From Agriotes lineatus (taxonomy: Eukaryota; Arthropoda; Insecta; Coleoptera; Elateridae), in contig OW679202.1 in NCBI GenBank assembly GCA_940337035.1, positions 15,998,708 through 16,062,707 of the forward strand: a stretch of 64,000 nucleotides of DNA, written 5' to 3'. Numbering within the stretch: the stretch's first letter is position 1; every line of letters starts with the position of its first letter. A program made the translations under genes and the position numbers. This document shows, one piece after another, positions 22,640-34,999 of this stretch. Below the pieces are notes generated by a model. It did no database searches. It was not told the origin of the DNA and saw only the letters and a program-made list of their open reading frames with translations.

Positions 22640-25125
22640 ATCATAAATATTCTTTCTCTGTAGGATGGTCTTCTTCTTCCAAAATGTATTCGAATAGCGT
22701 ACCGTTGCACCCTCTCAAGATGGGTTTGATCCGCAATCAGATCAGGACACTAGACTGCACCCGCGTATCCAATATGACGTATCACAAGTCTTTTATGGTT
22801 TATTAAAATTCATATACGACTTCTTTAGAAGAAAAAACATCTTGCTAGCAGGTTCACATGTATGTATAACATGTTCGGATTACGTAAGGTTCTTGTTGAT
22901 TTGAACATCAAGATCGCTGTATTGATCGACACTTGTAAGCACGGTGTAATTAATTCTATAAGGAAGGCGCGGGCTGTTTTTACCGATATGAAACACCGCA
23001 CACTAACCATTATTCATAGGCACTAGCCATTCTTGACTCCACTTTAGAGTAGAAACCAAGTCATTCTGGAGCTGGGGTGATTTTCGTGTATTTTCGCGTC
23101 ATCGCCCAAAAATTACTTTTTGGAGGAGATGTGCAGTGGTAAGTCTTAGACATAGACCAAAATAACAGTGAACCCAAGAATGAACATTGTGATGGAACCC
23201 TACTTAACACGTTTTTCGAAGTAGAAAGCGAGTCATTTATTCGGACGGTGAAAGTTTTGTAAATCAGAAAATCTGAAATCCAAAGTATTCCAACATGATT
23301 CAATTTATGTATTAGTCGTCTTCTGAGTAGTGGGTACCTTATCAAAAACTTTGGCGAAGTTTAAGTAAATCACATCTGTCGGTTGCTTATTGTCCAGATC
23401 GAAAGACCGATCATCAACGCATTGTAGAAGATTGATAGTTCGCCCTTCTGCAAAGCCGTGTTGTTTGTTGGGCATGGCATTCTCCGTTAGGAGAAAGACA
23501 GATATCTCTTCAACGATTATAGATTCTATAACCTTGCAGGCCGTTGGAACCAGGTATATAATTATTTGGGTTCAGTTTCTCGCTTTAACTATAGCTGTTA
23601 CTGATGTTGATTTCACACCGATTGCAAGGAATGATTGTCAAACGAGAACTGGAAGATTAACGAAGGTGAGGTGCATGCTGTAGAGATTAACCATCAAGCC
23701 CTGATGCAAAGTTCGATTTCAATTTTTGTAAATGCGTCTCAACAATTTCATGGAAAAAGTCAACAAGATCGAGGTAGAGTTAACCCAGTTTGAAAGCACT
23801 ACGGAGATGTTTCCATCTGGCTCACGAGTAAATACTTCAACCAAAACTTCTAATGTCTCTTCATGGTTCAAACATATTTGGGCATTATCCTTTTGTAAAA
23901 GTGGCGTTACCTTAAATTTAATACGTTATTACGTACTTACATAGTTGTTTACTCTGTTATTACTGTATAAATGTTTTCTTGGTAGGTGCGTTTTACAGTT
24001 TTAATGACAGAACTCGCTTAGTTGATAGTGTTTTACAGCCTTGCTTTACTTATGTATTTTTATCTTTAAATTTTAACCTCACTTTTACCACGTGCTACTT
24101 TACCTATGATAATTCACATAAGTGTAACCCTTTATTACCAATACCTATGTTAATATTATATCTCTGTAGATTAATGTTTGGGCCTGATCAAATGATGAAA
24201 TCAGTCTAGTCTCAATACATGTCGCTACTTACTAAACTGTATATAACTCGTGGAGAAGACTAAAGAATTGTATTGCTTTATATTAAGGCAACTCCGCTAT
24301 GAGTATGAAGGATCCTCCTCCTTTTAGAACTAACTTAGTTAGAAAAACGACAATGAGTGGTATAGACATTGATATCTTTGGTGCGTTTGCTTTTTTCCAC
24401 AGAGTTTGTATTTGATCGAAGACGTAATCTCATCGTTAAACCAGAGTTTTGAATTGTTTTTAAAGACGATGTTTGTCCTACTATTTGAGTCAATTTGACA
24501 ATTTTTCCCACATTAAGTTGAGATCGGCCGAGCCCAATATTTTTTCCCAAGTACCTATACTATATTGATAGATCATTCTCAACTCTAATACTTGGTTACA
24601 GTATATACAGCTAATATGGTTGGGGTTCATTCTATGACTAGGTGGTGTAAACTGTATATGTGGAAAAGTATAACTATAAGCACAAACTTCCGGCTTTGGT
24701 AACAGTTGTTCATCGTTTGTTATTACAAGATCTAAATTGGCCGGCTGGTCATTTGCTCGGAATCTGGTAAATTCTTGAACCAAATGGTCTAGATTAGAAT
24801 TTGTGTCTGTGAAACAATTAAGAGAATTAAAGTTGTCAAAAACGAAATACATCAGGCACGAAATGCCCGAAAAGTTGAATTTGTCGGTTTTAACAAGATA
24901 CTAATCGTAAGATAAGTTTGTTAATTTCTGAATAAGAACTAAATCTTGCTCTACTGGGGTGCGTGGATGGCGATAAATGCAGCAAAAAACAATGGAAAAA
25001 TCATGTCTAAAGAGGTTTAGAGTTGTGATATTTAAATAAATTTTGAAACCATGAATGTTAACAACAGAATTTGGTGAAGTTTCTAAATGAATCCTAGTTC
25101 CGAGGTTCAACTGTTTTATCATTAC
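22640..25125 (-). pseudogene. CR1/Jockey-superfamily LINE ORF2 (decayed)
   Basis: Pieces in 5' to 3' order on the - strand: an endonuclease C-terminal region (FRHDFSIVFCCIYRHPRTPV; then LVQEFTRFRANDQPANLDLV and ITNDEQLLPKPE), an EN-RT linker (NSGLTMRLRLRSNTNSVEKS, KRTKDINVYT), and an RT domain with TACKVIESIIVEEISVFL, QHGFAEGRTINLLQC, DVIYLNFAKVFDKVP, VLSRVPSQCSFLGSLLF and later LQNDLVSTLKWSQEWL and DLDVQINKNLT. The RT F/Y-x-D-D box is not recognisable. Many stops and shifts; inactive. The left end may run on to about 22.55 kb. Confidence 0.8.
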
Positions 25126-25129
25126 TTAC

Positions 25130-26478
25130 ATTTTCTTCTGGAGAATTAACCTGAATAACCACATCAATGGGAGAACATATGTGACAACTTTGCCAATTTA
25201 GCGAACCAATAAAAAGAATTTATGTAATCAATGACAGATACGATTAGTAGTCCACGCAAACTAATTTTACCAGATTTCTCAATACATAAAAAAGGGAAAA
25301 CATTTTTATCTCTAGATATCTAACACACTTGGGTGTACAGTAAATGTTATTTGTGTTCGCCATCTTCGATTTAGCAAAGCAATTTAAGAAAATGAATTCA
25401 GGAACTGACCGTTGCATCCATGTTTCAGTTCTTTTCAGTTGATATATTACTTATTTTTCTTAAACTAAACTGAGAAACGTTATAGATATTAACAATACAG
25501 TTTGATTATCAACATATTAACCCCACGAGTTTGATTGCCAGAACGAGGCGGTGAGCCGAGTTCTGCGGCAATCAAACGAATTTCGTTAAGTGACATAAGC
25601 AAACGTATATTGTTCAATATTGTCTCTTCATCCATAAATTCTGGTTCAATGTATTCTTTGTTTTGTAAAAAAGGGTGCGGTAATATCTATTTATAACCGC
25701 ATTGAGTGCGGTAATGAAGCTCTTAACGATACTCAAATTAATTTGGTAAACAGCCTATAACAACATCGATAAAGATAAAAATACTAATAAGTGTTTGGAA
25801 CACATTTACGAATGTCGATAATCAATTACAAAGTCGAGTATGTATCGAGATAAATATTTGCAGTAACGCTATGCATTGTGCTAATCGTTTTCAGTTTCAT
25901 ATTGCAAATATGTATAGATATACATTGTATATACAGATATTCGCAATACTTTCTTTAAAGAAAGAAACTATATTTTCATCTAAATAATTAGTACGACACT
26001 GTGCTCAATAAAATCGCCTGGTTGCTATGATATCCATACTTAACACGACTGACTACTGAACCAAATGATTTCTATCATTTTCACAGAAATTGTAGAATCG
26101 AGTTAGTCTTGCATAATCCGTACCTCAAAATGCAGAGATTGATCCGTCGCGGTCAGCATCTGCTTGAAAAAATAAATCGTGGTTATAATTAGCACATCAT
26201 TTCAAATACGTAGCACAAGTATTTCTTCTCGACATACCTGTTTCAGGAAAAAAGTATTTATATTAAGTTATTTTAAAACTTGACTTTCAAGGGAGCTTCC
26301 CACAATACAGGCACGTAATCAGGTCGTTTCTTTCAGTATTTCAATAGCTTGGTTATGGTATATTGCTGAAACTACAATAATTATATAAAGTAATTTAAAT
26401 AAAACTGCTTAGAAAGATTAAGTATATTGGTCTTGTTATTACGTGTCATTTATTAAATCAAATTTAAGTATAAAACAT
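25130..26478. other. No gene; one perfect-stem hairpin
   Basis: AT-rich intergenic DNA. At 25,530-25,576 TTTGATTGCC pairs with GGCAATCAAA, with a further GAAC/GTTC pair inside. No other structure was identified. Confidence 0.5.
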
Positions 26479-26481
26479 ATA

Positions 26482-27620
26482 CGAGGGTAGCACCGTTTTG
26501 TAGCCAAAAATTATTTTTATTATTGCTTCTCAAAATATTCGCCCTTAAACATTTAAGCTTTCTATAAAACCAATTTTCAAAACATATATTCCACTCTTCG
26601 TGAGTCACTTCAAAATCAAGGTTTTCTAAACTTTCTACAGCATCTTCGGAAGTTCCAAATCGTACACCACGCATTTTATTTTTTAATCCAAGAAATAGAA
26701 AGTAATCGGAAGGTGCTAGGTTGGGACTGTATGGGAAATGCCTTGGTAATTTTAACCCAAAAGACTCTAAAAATTCTGTGGTATGACTTGAAGCACTACC
26801 ACAGTGCAGAACGATCTCACTTTTTGGGCGCCGTAAACGAGCTTTTTGAACAACTTCTGCTAGGCATATTGTTATGTACAATTCTGCGGTAAGCGTACGT
26901 TTATTTTAAGCACGACAGTTGGATACTTCCTGATATGGAAAGAAGCAACCCATCATTTTCCTACCAACACTTGGAGATCGCTTCACTTTAACTGGATTAG
27001 GATCTGTTGGAAACACCCATTGTGCAGACTGCCGCTTAGATTCGTGTTCAAATACATATATCCAGCTTTCGTGACCAGTTATGAAGTAAACTGCTTTGGA
27101 ATTACCTTCATAATATTTCTTAAGAGTTATCTTGCACCATTCCACACGCTGTTATTTTTGTGCTTCTGTTAAACTATGTGGTATCCACCGACAACATACT
27201 CTTCTTACACCCAAATTATTATGTAAAATCGTGTTTATTGCAATCACACCAATACCCAAGATACTCCTAATAATTCTATATGTGACTTGATTGTGCTCCC
27301 GAATCATTCTTCGCAAGGCGTTTATGTTTGTGTCGGTAACTGCTGAAATTGGTCTTCCTTCGCAAAAATCGTCACTAAATGAAACTTGTTCAAATATAAT
27401 TCATTAAACCATCTATAAACAATCGTCTCCGAAGGTGCTTAGTCACCAAATGCAGCACGTAGTCGTCCAAAGCTTTCTTTCGGAGATACGTAACTTTCAA
27501 AGTCATAGTAAATCATGGCTCTAAAATTTTCTTCCGTTAAATTCATTTTTGCTGGACAACACTTTGATTTTAATGGTGCACTTGATCTATAGTTTGCAGA
27601 AATTATGGGTGCTACCCTCG
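26482..27620 (-). mobile_element. mariner element, 1139 bp, inactive
   Basis: Inverted ends CGAGGGTAGCACC (left) and CGAGGGTAGCACCC (right, reverse complement) are flanked by TA on both sides (26480-81, 27621-22). Size and content fit a full-length mariner with an internal transposase on the - strand. Confidence 0.9.
26500..27546 (-). pseudogene. mariner transposase (catalytic residues lost)
   Basis: The start MNLTEENFRAMIYYDFESYV and the following SPKESFGRLRAAFGD are the mariner N-terminal HTH. The first catalytic Asp motif, normally TGDESW, reads TGHESWIY. The second, normally HDN, reads LHCGSASSHTT. The third is kept (YSPNLAPSDYFLF). The C-terminal half (26,881-26,456) is open for 142 codons, but the N-terminal half has several stops and shifts. 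Two of three catalytic acids are gone, so neither a protein nor activity is expected. Confidence 0.9.
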
Positions 27621-27640
27621 TATACGATGAAAGTAAAATA

Positions 27641-28965
27641 TAGTTTGTTCACATTGAGATGGCGCAGTCCAGGTATACGGATTAAGGGGGGTTTCCTGTA
27701 AGTGATACTTTGTTTACATGTAATCCCTGGTTGTACATGCTACTTACCAGTTGAGACGACTTCTAAAAACCTGCACGTATTTAGGTAAATTATTGAGCCC
27801 CAGTTTTTAGTACTAAAATAATACACTGCTATGGTATATAATTTTTAATTAAGAGCACATAAAAATACTACATTTTCGTTATTAGATATTAACAGGAAGT
27901 CCTCTAACTTGCAAATGTTTTATAAACGGCGTGCTTTCTGATTAAACAAAATTTACAAAATCCCTTTTCCTATATCCAATCTGAAAAGACCACATTCAAA
28001 TTTCAAATAAATCATAATGTGCAAGTATAAATTTTAAAACTAAACAAATTTGTAATTATAATGTAACATAAGTTCAGATATATGAAAACATGATTAAATA
28101 TTTATTATTCGCATGGAATAATAAGTCTAAATTCATTTATTTAAAATTAATAAACAAATATTTAAATTTTAAACGCATCACTTCAGAATTCAAAATGCAC
28201 AAATGTTTATTCAGTTTTAATTCACTGTTTAAAAATAATTCTCATTTGGGTTTTCCAAATCAATTAATTAATGCAATTATTTTCCTTTACAGATAAATGA
28301 TGCTCAAGATCCCAAACTACACAAGGATAATTGAAACAAATTCAAAATAAATCATAAATGGCATAAGAAAATCAACTTCAGCTTATCATTCCCAAGTAAC
28401 ACAAAAACCTCAACTGTATTTAATTGGAAACACATTGTAATTAACTAAATAAAATAGCAATAACGCTCCATATTTATACTTTTTCTATTTGTTTAGAGTA
28501 AAAACTCTTTTAATGATTTAATTGAACTCGACTAATAATTATAAATAAATCAAGACCATCATATAACATAGCAACACAAATTTTCATACATAATACATAA
28601 TTTAATATACAAGGAGAAAGCAATTAGTTTTATAAAATACATACGTACATGAAAAAACCAAATTTCAGCATATAATTTAAATATCTTCCTCGTCTTCAGA
28701 TATAAAACCATCTCAGACAAAAATTGCTGTGTTCTAGGTACTTATAATAATATATGTAAATACTTAGTTGCTTTTGTTTGATTCCTTGATTTTCAATATA
28801 TCAATTGTGCGAAAAACCACTGCTAACTAAATGCGGACCTGTTCTGCAGGTAAAGGGGTTTCGTAATCTCAAATGACTAGGGTAAGCTCCGAAGCTAATT
28901 AACTACGGCAAATCCCTCATATAATCCGTATACCTGGACTGCGCCACCTCAATTTGGACAAACTG
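27641..28965 (+). mobile_element. Non-autonomous TIR element, 1.3 kb
   Basis: The ends are inverted copies: TAGTTTGTTCACATTGAG on the left, CAGTTTGTCCAAATTGAG on the right (reverse complement), followed in both by TGGCGCAGTCC and AGGTATACGGATTA. TA flanks both ends. The inside is very AT-rich and has no recognisable transposase; the only longer frame (28,090-28,296) looks accidental. It starts 20 bp from the mariner's right end. Confidence 0.85.
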
Positions 28966-29477
28966 TAACAACAAATTCGAGTTGAGAGACGCCGATCAAA
29001 CGCCGTGGGGTACGACACGCCAACGCCAACGGTGAGAACTGGAGAAATCGGCTGGATTCTGCGACGGTAGCACGACTCTATTCTGCGCGGGTTTCAAACC
29101 TCGAAACTAGGTAACATTGTTAAAATGGTTGCGTTTGTTGACAAATCTTTAATGGTAATAAACCATTAGCGGTCTTTTTGTAGCGTCAGGGGTGTAATAA
29201 TAGCGCTACAAAGCGTTGATTGCCAATTTGTGCTGGTCAGCGGGCTATAAAAAGGATCAAATTTATTTTCGAAAAATTTCGACCGTTTGGCCGGTTTTCC
29301 AGAGAATCTGTAGGTCAAATTTCCGAGCTGCTAGTGGGTTCCCGTTTACTGAGAGGAAGCCTCTTCTCCACGTATGTTAAACCTTCACTTAATCCCTGCG
29401 GTAATTGTGATCAAACGACCCTTTTATTCACAAACAAGGGCTTCTTACGTCGGGCTACGGGACGGACTGCCAAGCGC

Positions 29478-31474
29478 TGTAGTGGATCGAGTCACCTATG
29501 TTCATGTTGTGAAGGCGACGTCAAACAAACTTATAAACAAGTTTAATATATTGGTTCGTGAAGCAAGGCGTGTTTCCTTGACCTTTATATACTATAAGCA
29601 TATATTATAAGATATAACCACCAAAGGGTGCATATCTCACAAGTGGTGACCGCGGCTTGCGATATCCATCACCTGCTACACCATCCAATGGAGCAGCCTG
29701 GTCCTACCCTGTCCACTCCAGCGCCAACACTCTGGAGTTTCCGTGAACTTCCACGACCTGAATCCAGCTGAATCCAGCTTGCCCGTGAAGCTGCCGTCCA
29801 CTGGAGAAACCCTGGTCCTGTCCTGTTTACTCCAATACCAGCAACCAGCTAGGTGCACCCATTTATCCCCTTATAAATATTACTTGCATTTCAACTCACC
29901 AAAATTACAGTATAATAAACATCGACAGGTCATTTCTGGCACTCCCACGTTGCCTTCCATGCGGCTCTCCTGTCGTTGTTAACTCCACAGTAGTCGAATA
30001 GTAGTTTTTTCCAATTGACAATTGACACAGTTAATATTGCGCAACGCTCGCGCTACTACGCTTTCAAGCAAGCTCGTTTATGCACACCTCTCGCAAATGA
30101 TGCGACCAAGTGCAAAAAAATATATTCTTCTCCAAACAACGACAAATGATCTTCCAGTCTTACTAAGGCATTCACTTGCACCACCCATGGTTCAATACAT
30201 ATAGAAACACTGTTATTAACTATAACAGTGTAACACGTCCGCGGCCTGCTGTTGTTGCTCGCACGTATCCAAAGCCTGTATTGACCAAATGCGTGCAGCA
30301 ACCACTGCCGCGGCCTGCTTTCGGTGTTTATTCACGTCCATGGCCTACGCTGGCCAGACACATGCACCAACTGCTTTCGCACAATTGTTTTCCTTTGAAT
30401 GTACATTCACAAGTAAATACACATAACCATCTTCTGGTAAATTTATTTTTCCATTGGATGTTTTGCACTTTAGTTAGCGGCCACTTTCGCAGTTGCAACA
30501 GCAATCTGCTCTTGCTGCCCACGTGCCTCCACGACCTATACTGGTCCGGTGCGTGCAACAAACCCTTATGATCGATCACTTGTTGACCCTTGCACATTCA
30601 CAATGGCGTTCGCAACATGCTACCGCTGATCAAGTACACCCATGAGCTACTCTGGTCCGTACATGCATCAGCCACTCGTACTCGGTCTCGTATCATTCCC
30701 AGACGCGCTTCTTCCGATTACTATGATACAACCTGCACACATGCAACCTCAATCATACACATCAGTCGCTTGTCGGAGGGCGTATACACAGCAACCTCAC
30801 ACGCAGACTTCTGCAGTTCAAACCTTAAGATTTTTTAAAGTTTGGTAACACAAATAACTACATGTCACTGGAAGACATTGCCGGGACAGTCAGTTTTATT
30901 CGGATGATTCCGCTTACCTTTTAGATGTGTTTATTTGTTTGTTGCTTATATTTTTGTTACTGTTTCATGCATACGCTTGCCGGTTTTTCTCTTTTCAGCT
31001 TTTATTTTTGAAGTAGAAGAAGACGCTCGATCAACGACCCAGACTCCTGTAACCCATGACAGTGTATGTGTGGTGTTGTGTTCTTTATTATTTATTGTTA
31101 CCTTTTATTATTGTTATTATTATCATTTATTGTTATTATTGTTTTAGGATGGTTTGTAGCTAAATATAATGGTTTACGGCGGGGGCGAAACGGTCGGGGG
31201 CGAAACGCCGGGGGCGAAACGTCCGTACCCCAAATATAATCCTACTACTTTCATACGGGATTATATTAGTTTTCCTACCTTGCCTCCTTTGCTCTTCTAT
31301 GGTGAGGAGTAATGTAGTAGATCGAGTCGCCTATGTTCATGTTGTGAAGGCGACGATCAAACAAATTGATAAACAAGTTTAATATATTAGCTTTTGAGGC
31401 AAGACGTATTTCCTTGACCTTTATATATAAGCATATATTGTAAGATATAACAACCAAGGTGTGCATATCTTACA
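29478..31474 (+). mobile_element. Small non-autonomous LTR retrotransposon (TRIM/LARD-like)
   Basis: Two direct repeats of about 163 bp (29,478-29,641 and 31,313-31,474) both start TGTAGT and end in CA, the usual LTR ends. Directly after the left LTR comes agtggtgaccgcggc, which looks like the leader/primer-binding region seen in many insect gypsy-group elements. Directly before the right LTR is the purine-rich ggtgaggagtaa, a plausible polypurine tract. The 1.67-kb inside contains no protease, RT or integrase. It has loosely repeated Pro/Gln/His-rich coding-like stretches (30.2-30.8 kb) without a clear gag. No matching target duplication was seen, so the copy may be recombined. Confidence 0.65.
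31179..31222 (+). repeat. Three copies of cgggggcgaaacg
   Basis: A GC-rich triplicated word lies in otherwise AT-rich DNA about 90 bp before the right LTR. It could be a protein-binding site cluster or a relic of another element. Confidence 0.7.
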
Positions 31475-31959
31475 GTACTACCTACTCGGCGTTGGGAACT
31501 GTAATGTCGCAATAAGGGACCTTCTGTAGGTCGCAATTCGTTGAATTTTGTCACCTACAAAACTACTCGACAAAAGGTAAACATCAGGTTTTCAGAAAGA
31601 ATTTTGGTTTTGGGGTGCTGATTAGTTTCTTTCGCGTCAAGCCCTGACTTGCCGGCGTTTAACTTAGCCGGGTTAAGTGATACTGATGGGCGGCTTCGGA
31701 GTGGGAGAGCTTAACTCAGGTCTGCTCTGGCTGCAGAGTAGGGGTCCGCGACTTGGGGCTGGTCGCTCAAGTGCCACAAAAGATAACGCAAGCTGTTCTG
31801 TGATGTGGTTCTGTTTTTGTTTTGTATATATGGACAATCTATTACTGTACCTGCGTAAGAAATTAAATGCATAAAATTATTATGTGTGTGTGTGCTTGAT
31901 TTCCAATTGGAACTATTTACCACTTTACGACGGGTAGTTTCGTAGTGCTGGACGTGACA

Positions 31960-32742
31960 TACAGTTTACCGAATTATTTAAATAGATTTAAGACGGTGCG
32001 CAATTTACCGAACTGCCGTATACACATTTCATATTTACATGTGCCTTTTTCTACATATGCAAATATTTTGTCAATACATGTCATGATAATTTAACTGTGG
32101 TTTTATTTGTTGTTGTGCATGCGATTTGTGTATTATATTTTACAGTTGTAAAAGGAGTTTGGCCAGCTGATCAAGTAGATTTTCAAAAGATAGGTCCGAT
32201 GGCGCTGAACCAGCTCGTTGACCAGATTACTGCCAAGCTTAACGTTGAAAGGTGAATTCACATGCTTCCACGGTTCCACAGTGAGTTTATTTATGCATTC
32301 TCTTATAGCGATGGAATTGTGGTGGTGCCTTATCATTTTAAATCTGTTTACTGTTTATTAGGCCGTTGCCCGTGTGTTATCTCGTGTTGGACCACCCCAT
32401 GCTCCACTGCAACCTAGTCGGCAACTCTTGTTATGGGCTGCTCAGCGGTCTAAGGTGAGTTGCATTCTTGATTTTGTGAGTTATTGTACGCGCTAGTCGT
32501 TTAGATTTATCCTGGCTTTTCGTAAATACCGTTATAAGCTGGCTCGTTGTCGCAAATGTCGTTGTAGCTTGTAACAGAATGCTCGTTAATTTATTCAACT
32601 CTAACTTCTCTACCTTTCTAGGTGTTGGCTTTGGTCAGAAGTTTATTAATCTCTTCCTTACATTATAGACAATCCCATATGGCATTGTATGTTTCTGCGA
32701 TTAACTGTCCAATCGCTGAAACTTCTCTTATAAACTATATCC
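31960..32742 (+). repeat. Large palindrome, left arm
   Basis: This arm matches the reverse complement of 35,000-35,832 over most of its length with many substitutions and some indels. An exon-like part follows a good acceptor (ttttacag) at about 32,148: it reads VVKGVWPADQVDFQKIGPMA and then LNQLVDQITAKLNVER. A second acceptor-flanked part near 32,363 reads AVARVLSRVGPPHAPLQPSR and QLLLWAAQRSK before a gtgagt donor. No protein family was recognised. Confidence 0.75.
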
Positions 32743-33398
32743 CAATTGTTTGAAATTTACATCAGTGGCTAAATATCTGAAACAATTAAAATTAAATGTG
32801 TTGTAATACAACATGCAGATACATGCAGTATTTCTTTTTATTTTTAAATCCAGTTAGTTTAAAAGGCTATTAAATGGAACAAACGTATATATGAATGCTG
32901 ATAGTTGGGATATAAACAAGTTATTAAGGGTAAATAATATTGAGTTAATGAAAGGGGAACAAGTGGGACACTCGGGGATCATCAGCTTCTTCGTTACCCT
33001 CTATTTCACTATCGCCTGGCACCCATAGTAATTTGACCCAGTTTTCTGAATCGAGGCTAATCAGTGTCTGGCAACATTCTAGAACCAACCTGTAGTTGAT
33101 CTTGGGCAAACACAATGCTCTTAGTGCTACCTAACTGTCTGTGCAGATGTAGATATGCAGATTGGAATAACCCACTTGTTCCCCTTTCATGAACTCAATA
33201 TTATTTACTCTTAGTAACTTGTTTCTATCCCAACTATCACCATTCATTTATACGTTTGTTCCATTTAATAGCCTTTTAAACTAACTGGATTTAAAAATAA
33301 AAAGAAATACTGCATGCATCTGCATGGTGCGTTGCAACACATTTAATTTTAATTGTTTCAAATATTTAGCCACTGATGTAAATTTCAAACAATTGGGA
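32740..33398 (+). mobile_element. MITE with about 230-bp inverted ends
   Basis: Inverted arms 32,740-32,970 and 33,172-33,398 start TCCCAATTGTTTGAAATTTA. Both include actaactggatttaaaaata and atattgagtt-type blocks. Flanked by TA on both sides. No coding content. It sits at the inner end of the left arm of the large palindrome. Confidence 0.85.
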
Positions 33399-33404
33399 TA
33401 TAGT

Positions 33405-34640
33405 TTTGTGACGTTAGCGCCGGCCGAAATCGTATTTTTACGCATTGGAATGCTTTCGAATTTGACCGCCGCCAAAACTTCGTCACAAATTGTCCGAAAA
33501 CATCGCCGAGGCACGAAGAAACAATCGAGGTGCACAGAGGTCACGAGCCGTCGTCGTTCAGCGCATCCCTGCCTAAAATTCTGCACAAATTACGGCGTAT
33601 GGAAATGTATAAATAAGAGGTATCGTCCGTTGTGAGGGGGACTTGCATCCAGCGTTCCGAAGCGGCGCTCCCACCTTGGGCCTCCTAGGGCTCAAGTCCT
33701 GGTCCCGTCCGAGAAACCTTTTGACTTTCAGTCTTGGAACCAATCTTTCCCAGAAATTCCCGAATTCCTGCTAGAGATCAAAGTGGCTCATTGAATTAAA
33801 TTCCTGTGGTCTCCGCCGAGTCAATTCAGGAGTTATCGTGTCTAAAACTCAGACGTGGATCGTTGTTTTATACGCCTGTCTATGGTTTAAATACTTTTAC
33901 TCTTTGAATCCGACGTTGTCTAAAACTCAGACGTGGATCGTTGTTTTATACGCCTGTCTTATGGTTTAGATACTTTTTCCCTTCGAATTCGACATTGCCT
34001 AAAACTCGTACGTGGCTCGTTGATGTAGACGCCTGTTAAGGGTTTTAGGCCTCCTCGAAACCGCTTCCCGAAAACATTCACGTAATTCATTTAAAAAGCG
34101 AGGCCCCTCAGGTCTTGGCAGAAACTTAAACCATTTGTGAGGTTAGGTGCCCGCAACGAAACCCCCGTAATTACCGTACCCGTAAAGATTCAGAGCTTCA
34201 CTCACCTGGAGGAATCTCGTTCTGCAGATTTCCTAAGCCTTCCGCAGTGCCCCAATTAACAGCATGTAATCTTCCCGAGATCTAAGCCGAAAATTGTGAG
34301 GTTAGCTTTAAACTAGAAGTAATTCATGTAGCTTAAAGGAGGTTTTACTCACCTTGAATAACGTAACTAGAGAGCTCCCAGTTATTATCTAGAAGCCCCC
34401 TTGAATTTAAGTAACAGCTTGAAAACGCAAACTTGGCTTAAAACTCATCAGTTGGCACAGATAATATTTAATTCCGCCGTCTTTTCACTTATCACACGAG
34501 AGTTTACGGGCACTGCAGGATAGCTTCGACGCACCGGGATTACGCCTTACATCAAGGTCAATCTCAACACCCCCGAAATAAAAACAAATATAACTTTATT
34601 TCCTGCCCACGATAAAAGTAAATAAACTTAACCTGGTTTC
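33405..34640 (+). repeat. GC-richer segment with a 78-bp triplicate, possible solo LTR
   Basis: Three tandem copies of about 78 bp start at 33,840, 33,918 and 33,997 (tctaaaactcagacgtgg and variants). Upstream, at 33,605-33,618, is a TATA-like tgtataaataag, and downstream aataaa at about 34,576. A TATA box, transcribed repeats and a polyadenylation signal without coding capacity would fit a long solo LTR, but I could not define its ends, so this is a guess. Confidence 0.3.
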
Positions 34641-34999
34641 TGTTTCCAGTTTAGCCGAGTAGAAGACGCTCCCCGAACTACGAGCTCTCCCGTTCTACGC
34701 ACGAGATTGTACGACCGAGGAAGTATCGTGGCTTGCCTAACCCAGTAGGCGCTAAGAAAACATTGAAATCCAGATCTTTTATTTGAAAATACATGGAATA
34801 TTTTAGTTATTATTTTAAACTGTAAATAGGTATATAAAATAAACCGCTTTATTTGATGTGTACTTGATTGTATATTTGAGTTGAACAGACTGAACCCTGG
34901 CATCTGGCTATCTGGCTGTAAAATTCTCTTTGAAAATTTCCTTAACAATGGTAATTATTTATTGCTCGAAAATAAGCAAATAATTAGTAAGATCAGACT

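Noticed and set aside
24335..25122. Host genes on the - strand with moderate open frames
   Set aside because: They contain LINE endonuclease and linker motifs and join the RT pieces at 23 kb.
30176..30571. 131-codon Pro/His-rich frame as a gene
   Set aside because: It lies inside the LTR element, overlaps frames on the other strand, and has no recognisable domain.
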